From Sarcocystis neurona (taxonomy: Eukaryota; Apicomplexa; Conoidasida; Eucoccidiorida; Sarcocystidae): a DNA stretch of 64,000 nt. Position 1 is the stretch's first letter, and the number at the start of each line of letters is the position of its first letter. A model generated the notes under the pieces. That model saw only the letters and a list, made by a program, of their open reading frames with translations. It was not told the DNA's origin and searched no databases. The DNA lies in the NCBI GenBank assembly GCA_000727475.1, contig KL647308.1:372001-436000 (forward strand), written 5' to 3'. The position numbers and the translations under genes are program-made. Shown here piece after piece: positions 58,327-64,000 of this stretch.

Positions 58327-58512
58327 TATCTACATCGTTAAGAACGCAAGGAAGCGACTGTTCACGCGTGCAACTTTGGAGTGAGGAGGACAGTTCGGAG
58401 GAGGCGCCGGGAGGGGAGCGCTCTCCGCAGGAGGCACCGGAGACGAGGAAGAAGAGAAAAAAACCTTAGACGCTTTGGCTGTTGCGGTGGCTGCCGTGCA
58501 CCTGAAACCTGG
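58327..58512 (+). other. Possible Glu/Lys-rich exon, unassigned
   Basis: After ACTTGTCCATAG one plus frame reads WSEEDSSEEAPGGERSPQEA, then RKKRKKTLDALAVAVAAV, and meets CCTG|GTACAC. The minus strand is open too (SSSSSPVPPAESAPLPAPPP), so strand is uncertain. Confidence 0.25.
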
Positions 58513-58713
58513 TACACAAGTTTGCAACACGGCGTTTTTTAGCAGGAGACATCTGAATATCCGTACGTTTGTTTTTTGTAGAAGTGAGCCGCGTGCATGT
58601 GGGCTTGTTGTTACTTTGCTCGTGCTCGTCTTACGCTTGTGGCGAATAGCGTGAAGAATTTACACACGGTCGTTACGCCCTCCTGCGCTTCTGTACACGT
58701 CACCACTGCACAG

Positions 58714-59208
58714 AGGTATTCTGGACAAACCCACGCTGCTTTTTACAGTAAAAGAAAGAAACACTTCCCCAAGGGATACGCTGGGCGTGTAGCAAATTAC
58801 AGCACAGGAACACTTCGTCCCTACACTCTGTCGTCATATACTGGTGGGTAGAAGCGTTTTTACGTATTTGCACAAGATACTTGTGCATAACACTGGATAT
58901 GGATATATATATATATATATAATAGGTGCCGTTTTTTCTCTCTCTGTATATAGGTGCATATCTATATCCATGTGTTCACGAAGCAGTAGGCACCTTACTT
59001 TTAAACTTTCCAGAAGCAAGGCTTTATGGAGGCACACTTCTAGCACGTATATATTCAGGTGACACATGTATATATGTTTATGTGTCCATACACATATAGT
59101 TACGCAGTGGAGACGATATTTTCCGCAGGTACTAGACCTCGGGATATCACAGAAGGTGGGACACAAACGAATGATAAAGATGCAAGTCGTCACACGTGCC
59201 AGGTGTGA
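58714..59208 (+). other. Possible two-exon 3' end of a small unidentified gene
   Basis: 58714..58843 (acceptor CACCACTGCACAG; RYSGQTHAAFYSKRKKHF, ending LSSYTG; donor ACTG|GTGGGT) joins in phase to 59129..59208 (acceptor TATTTTCCGCAG; TRPRDITEGGTQTNDKD, ending CQV and stop). A different frame of the second segment stays open to 59356 and ends at a good GTAAGT donor. No family was recognised. Confidence 0.3.
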
Positions 59209-61366
59209 GAGTGGAGACATGTGCTACAGCAGCGGTGTGTGTTGGCGTTGCTGTTTCGACAGTTCTGCGCGCACTACCGAAATCTGCAGTGGACAGATAC
59301 TGGGGGGAGAAATAGACATAGGCGCGCGAATCATGTTGCAACCGTTCCCAGGTTGTAAGTATGTACACAGCGGACGAATATACATATATATATATATATA
59401 TGTATACGGTATAGCAGTTATTATTCACAACACGACCCTGTGTAGCTCATACACTATATATGTGTAGATTGTACATTGACAACATACATATAAGCTCTAT
59501 CATCTGCCACATGAGTGAGGGTCAGCGTAGTGTGTAGTTTATTCATACGTCCGCGTGCACACGCACAGTAGAGAGGCTGTTCTCATACTTGTCAGAGAGA
59601 CGCAAGATTGTATGTAGCTCCTGCAGGTTTACGGAAGAGTGATACATATTTATCCTTTTACTGCTAACAAGCTGATCTCCACACGACTCGACTTCCCAAG
59701 ACCGGATGCGCGCAGACGCAACACGTCTTGTACACGTGTATATAAATATATATGTATGTGTATATACAAACGGTACAAAGACTACATTTGATACAAGTCA
59801 CGCGTTAAAGCACATAGTACGTTAAGTCCTGCTTTACTGTATGCTTGACATTGTCTTGACACATACATATATACAGACACAATGCACAAACACTACGGTA
59901 TACGCCCACGCAAGGGTTGATAAAGGGATACGCGAGAAACGGTAACACCAGAAGTGTCTGTCGACTTGCGAAGAAGTGCAGTACACGTGCTTGAACTAAC
60001 TTGTTTGAGCTAGTATGCTAACACTTGAGAGAGTACAGTACGGAATGCTAGCAAGCACGTGTAAGGCAAAGACATCAATACTGTATGTGTCCGCTGAGCA
60101 TGGCATTTCGTCGTGGGGTAACCAATTACACAATGTACTTACACTGGTATGTAATGTGATCACACGAGATCACACTGCCTGCGCTGTCGTTTTTCTGCAA
60201 ACGAGTACAGTAAAGTACGACCATTTTCACAGAATGCTGAAATACGAACAGTAAAAGGAAGACTCAATGTAAGCAGAAAATGAAAACTATTGTCTCACCG
60301 TAGGAGCACAATAAACAACGACTCTGTCAATCCCGGCCACTCCAAGGTACAGTATGAGTACGACACTATTTCACATATAAATGTGACAGTCCAAGGATGA
60401 GTGCCTTGCAGGTTTGCACTGCTCACTATTGACGTAAAGATGCAACAAAAGAGTTTTCTGTTTTGGTAAAAGGTCAACATGACTACTCTAAGACACACGA
60501 AATAGGGCAAGACAGGTACTAATACATTCACGAACTATGAGGTTCTCAAGTGAGTTCAACATCTAACGTGTTTTCTGTACAAAGGAATTCGATGCACACA
60601 AATAGTCGGCGTTACAGTTCTGTCACCATAATTCCCACTTTTAGGGCAGTACGGATTCAACGACGGGACATCAGCAGCGTCGAAGCGCTGCGCGCAACGG
60701 CAGCTACGAGAGAAGAAACAACCACTCAAAAAGGGAGATACGGTCGTGTTCCGTCCTCACCAGCAGCATCGTACACGAATGCGCATACACACGCGTCTCT
60801 TCATGTATGTCGCGGACAAAATAAAGAAGTATGTAGACAGTGCTCTGATTCAGAACCAGTTTTGGCGGCTGTGTGAGCGCGATGCGTTTTGAGTTGTTGC
60901 ATGTTGCAGGGTTGCGTCTTTGTGTCATTGGCGAATTGCTCATGGCAATCTATGTCGATTTCCTGGCAACTTCGAGCAAGGGTTCCAACCATGCAGAAGT
61001 TGGATCTGCTGAAATAAGGGGTTGCCTCATGTAATGTATCTGCTTTTTCTCCCCGTCTGGTGGCTCCAGAGCCGTCTGCGTGCCTGCTCAGATCCAAAGT
61101 GTTAAACAGGCGGATACATAGTTGGACTTTTTCATGACGACGCCTTTTCAGGTGACCAGCAAGCGTGACACGTGGTGGAGCGGAGAGGCGTACTTTCCAT
61201 ATACCACTCCATATATGCGCATATCACCCTACAGGAGTTCTCCTTTGGTCTAAGTACATAGCTAGACGTATGTGCTGCCTCTCTTCCCACCTTCCTCATG
61301 AATATATGGGTGCCCTGGGAAATCTCACGGTAGAATAGCTGGTGCGTACTCACGAGAAGAAAGGAC

Positions 61367-61609
61367 TTGCAGGGAAGTACACGTTTTGCTCGCGCCGGTG
61401 CGAATGAAGAGTGCAGGAGGGCTCACAGCACAGAGGAGCGTCGTACAATCTTTTTAACACTCTTTGTGGCATTGTTGCTCTTTTTCTCCACGTACATTGC
61501 GCCGATTCCCACTGTATGGATTTACGTTAGCGTACATATTTGTCGAGGCATTTCAGTCGTTCTTGTCTTTGCGACTGTGTTCCACTCGGCGCGTCACCTC
61601 TCTGCGTGA
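61367..61609 (+). other. Short open frame with predicted membrane segments
   Basis: The 80-codon frame carries FLTLFVALLLFFSTYIAPIP and ISVVLVFATVF, suggesting one or two membrane helices. An acceptor-like GGACTTGCAG ends at 61374. No family or context supports it. Confidence 0.2.
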
Positions 61610-61739
61610 CACGTACATGGATGGTGTGTCGAGAATCAGAATGAATCGTCGAAGACGAGGGTACAGACACGCGCGGGGTCATGAAGACGTCGAACTGCAA
61701 AGGGGTGCGCGTCGCGCAATAGATGAATCCAACAACGTC

Positions 61740-61812
61740 AGCCGACGACGGGGCTCGAACCCGCGACCACGAGGTTAAGAGCCTCGCGCTCTACCGACTG
61801 AGCTACACCGGC
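61740..61812 (-). tRNA. tRNA-Lys (anticodon CTT)
   Basis: The minus strand reads GCCGGTG TA GCTC AGTCGGTA GAGC G, anticodon stem CGAGG / CCTCG around loop CTCTTAA, variable TGGTC, T-arm GCGGG TTCGAGC CCCGT, and acceptor CGTCGGC. All four stems pair, with G-U pairs in the acceptor and T stems. The anticodon CTT is at 61779-61777 (minus) and decodes AAG. There is no intron, and CCA is not encoded. The TAGCTCAGTCGG and GGTTCGAGCCC stretches are the internal A and B boxes for RNA polymerase III. It stands alone, with no neighbouring tRNA seen. Confidence 0.96.
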
Positions 61813-62712
61813 GTGTAGGATGTAGTTTCTGTACCTCCATCAAGGATTTGATTGAGGTAGCGGTGTCCAGTCACCACTACAGCTATTCGCTACTCACAAC
61901 GGGTCGGTGGGCGTGCCGAGTGTACGTCGTGGGTGGGCACCGGGGGCTCAAAATCTACTCCGTTCTCAACGTTGCGTTGATTCCTACGTGAGAACAGATG
62001 CACGTAGTATTAATTCGAATTCAGTGAGGGCACTTCTGTAGACGGTGTCCCGTGCTGTGGTGGGCCGGCCCAAGTGCCCGCCCGGCCCAACCTCGCTGCA
62101 CCGTGCAGATGGTGTTTTGTTGACTTTTTGGGACTACTCCTGCTGTGGGGCCTTGTGTACGTTATACAGGTCCCTTTCACTTGCACAACCGTAGAGACGT
62201 TACTCTATACTTGGTAGCTGAATTCCCTGCGACGAACCACTATTTGTTGTTCTCCGTGTAAGAAAAGGCGCATTCTCTGGGACAAATGCGCAACTCGGCA
62301 TCAACCCCACCACTGCACGAGGGTTCAAATTTCATATGTGGTATACCTATGCTGCATTCCAGCTGTACAAACCACAAGTCGCTCAATGGGACTTCAAAAG
62401 CACATGCATTTGTAGGTACGGAAACTCCCGTCTCTTCGTCACAGAAGCAGTGCAAGTTAGTCTAAGCATATGCATACAGTTATTCTAATAGATATTTGTA
62501 TTTCCCATCCACCCGACATGTTCCCGACGTGGCTTTCTGATGATCCAGTAGCTACCATCGTTTTGTAGGTGGTACGTAGTGTAGTCACCAGTAATTCAGC
62601 AGCTACTGTGGTTTTGTCAGGTGTATTATCCCTTTCCTTCATTGTGGATGGTACGTACTGTAGTGACGAATACAGGACCGTGTTCAACAGGCACGTCTGT
62701 CTTTTCAGTTAT

Positions 62713-62753
62713 GGGGGAACCTACAGTTCGCTGAGGGAACCTACAGTTCACTT
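62713..62753. repeat. Short two-copy tandem repeat
   Basis: GGGAACCTACAGTTC occurs twice, about 20 bases apart. Confidence 0.75.
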
Positions 62754-62876
62754 GTTCACCCAACGAATATAATCATGGGCGAAGAGTTGGTAAGCTGGCT
62801 TTCTTTGACGTTGTGCTGTGCACAGGCGAAATTGTATATGACGCTGCTATGCGCGTTACGTATACGTTCGTAACGT

Positions 62877-63238
62877 AGTTGCCTGGCCTCCTGACGATTA
62901 CATCAGAACAGCAGTCCGGCTCTTGACAGTGGTACCTTCAGCGCGGATGCACGGCTACTATTCTGTCGCCCTGTACGCTAGTAGATGCGTGACCCCCGGA
63001 CAGAATAGCAATTCAGTGCTCGACAAAACTAGTGGTCTATCCACCGGTGCGTCAATAGTTTCGTGGCCCCCTGACATATACATTAGAATAGCAGTCCGTT
63101 TCTCGACAATGCTACATTCAGCGTTAGCGTACAGGTAGTATTCTATTCACGTGTATACGGTAGAAATACGTGCATCTTTTGGAAACTCGTGGAAAGCTGA
63201 TGGAACGAGCGTTCTTAAATCCCGACATCACAAGTTCC
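62877..63238. repeat. Diverged tandem repeat, unit about 180 bp
   Basis: The segment starting TAGTTGCCTGGCCTCCTGAC (about 62876) is matched by ATAGTTTCGTGGCCCCCTGAC (about 63056). Both continue with ATYAGAAYAGCAGTCCG, CTCGACARTG-like sequence, CTTCAGCG and TACTATTCT/TAGTATTCT. Confidence 0.7.
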
Positions 63239-64000
63239 CGTCTAAAATTGATTATCAGGAATCTGGCACACCGCAGGTGTCCACCTGACGAGTCAGACGT
63301 GAAGAGGGTGATCCTTCAATATATCATTTCAAGTCTGAATGGCTGAGGTCCTTTGCGGTCTCCAATCGTCTGCATGTCCTTCGATGAGCATTTAGTCTAA
63401 ATGACAATAATTTAAGTGTAGAGGCGGAGGACCTACCGATCCTATTTAATGGTCTGCGTCCGCCTCTTCCGAGCAGCATACGCTACATGTATCCATCCAG
63501 ACACCACACCTCTTGAGCCGCACTCGTTAACAAGAAGTTTCCGTAGGACAACGACTACAGGGTAATACTACAAAAGTAACCAAAAGGCGTCCGTCCAACA
63601 AAGTAAAGGTATAAAAGACGCTGTGAGAGACGTAGTTGTCGACGAAATTTATCACAAAGAGGAGTGTGCGTCACACTCTACAAGAATCACATGTGATATG
63701 CCTGCGTGCTGTGGGAGCGTGCGCTTGGAAGAATTTAACACCGGAAGGACCCCGACGCTCCCATTCACTAGAACTTCAAAGTTCCCCTGCGATGCAAGTA
63801 AATTCTAGGGTATAGACCAGGTGCAAAGCCTGAAAGTCATCTGAATGTGTAGTCAATTACGTATGAGCGTGGTAGTGCCCACGTGACTGCCCAGTGCAGA
63901 TCTGCCGCTGGCGGAGGAATGTCCGATGTGTCCGTCTGAACAGGAGCACAAGCAGCCCGAAGAGCGCAGATAAGGAACTGCCTAATAAGTAGCTCACTCT

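Larger units (their letters stand above)
58133..61739. other. NAT10 downstream region, mostly unassigned
   Basis: This region holds the possible exons at 58327-59208, TA-rich microsatellites near 58900 and 59380, then repeat-poor DNA. Open frames at 60550-60876 (plus) and 61367-61609 (plus, hydrophobic) have no family motifs. Confidence 0.4.
61813..64000. other. Right-edge stretch without recognised gene
   Basis: This stretch is repeat-poor except for the diverged repeat at 62877-63238. Plus-strand open frames (62569-62772, 62923-63138, 63623-63808) are short and motif-free. Confidence 0.45.

Noticed and set aside
61464..61778. Plus-strand frame ending SRRRGSNPRPRG
   Set aside because: That C-terminus is the well-known false translation of a tRNA T-arm and anticodon arm; it overlaps the tRNA-Lys.
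1..64000. CRISPR array, bacterial operons or integrated element
   Set aside because: Repeats are simple-sequence or minisatellite in type, genes have introns, and no transposase, integrase or reverse transcriptase motif was seen.

Overview
The window is nuclear DNA of a coccidian apicomplexan, most likely Eimeria (Cyclospora is the alternative). Three things point there: CAG/CTG triplet tracts that give Ala, Gln and Ser runs in proteins and also fill introns; long introns full of TA/CA/TG microsatellites and minisatellites; and three conserved eukaryotic genes whose exons are joined by GT-AG introns with matching phases. No bacterial features, mobile-element proteins, rRNA or telomere repeats were seen.

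Layout. (1) 1-3687, plus strand: the 3' part of a PP2C-type (PPM) Ser/Thr phosphatase cut by the left edge. (2) 3688-about 12180: repeat-poor DNA with no gene I recognise. (3) about 12180-19431: many short plus-strand open stretches; only the last two exons (18764-18848 and 19281-19431) are well supported by splice signals and phase. (4) 19432-24493: mostly unassigned. It holds a possible first exon at 19723 and a stretch at 21888-22630 that stays protein-like only if the reading frame changes several times. (5) 24494-36291, minus strand: a 7-exon gene for a Nop4/RBM28-like nucleolar RNA-binding protein. (6) 36292-38134: the region between two divergently transcribed genes, with a possible unassigned plus-strand gene. 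(7) 38135-58132, plus strand: a 12-exon, 20-kb gene for the RNA cytidine acetyltransferase NAT10/Kre33/TmcA family (predicted 1473 aa), with every splice phase consistent. (8) 58133-64000: possible small exons, a tRNA-Lys(CTT) on the minus strand at 61740-61812, and a diverged tandem repeat of about 180 bp near the right edge.

The two central genes are head to head, 1.84 kb apart. Relatives of both act in the nucleolus: Nop4/RBM28 in large-subunit pre-rRNA processing, and NAT10/Kre33 in small-subunit 18S rRNA acetylation and processing as well as tRNA acetylation. A shared divergent promoter is therefore a reasonable inference. Repeats are concentrated between about 25 and 58 kb, mainly inside the introns of these two genes, while 1-11 kb and 59.5-64 kb are repeat-poor. 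This fits the repeat-rich/repeat-poor segment pattern described for Eimeria chromosomes.

Exon boundaries were found by eye, by matching remembered family motifs to GT-AG sites and phase. Weak genes are marked as such.
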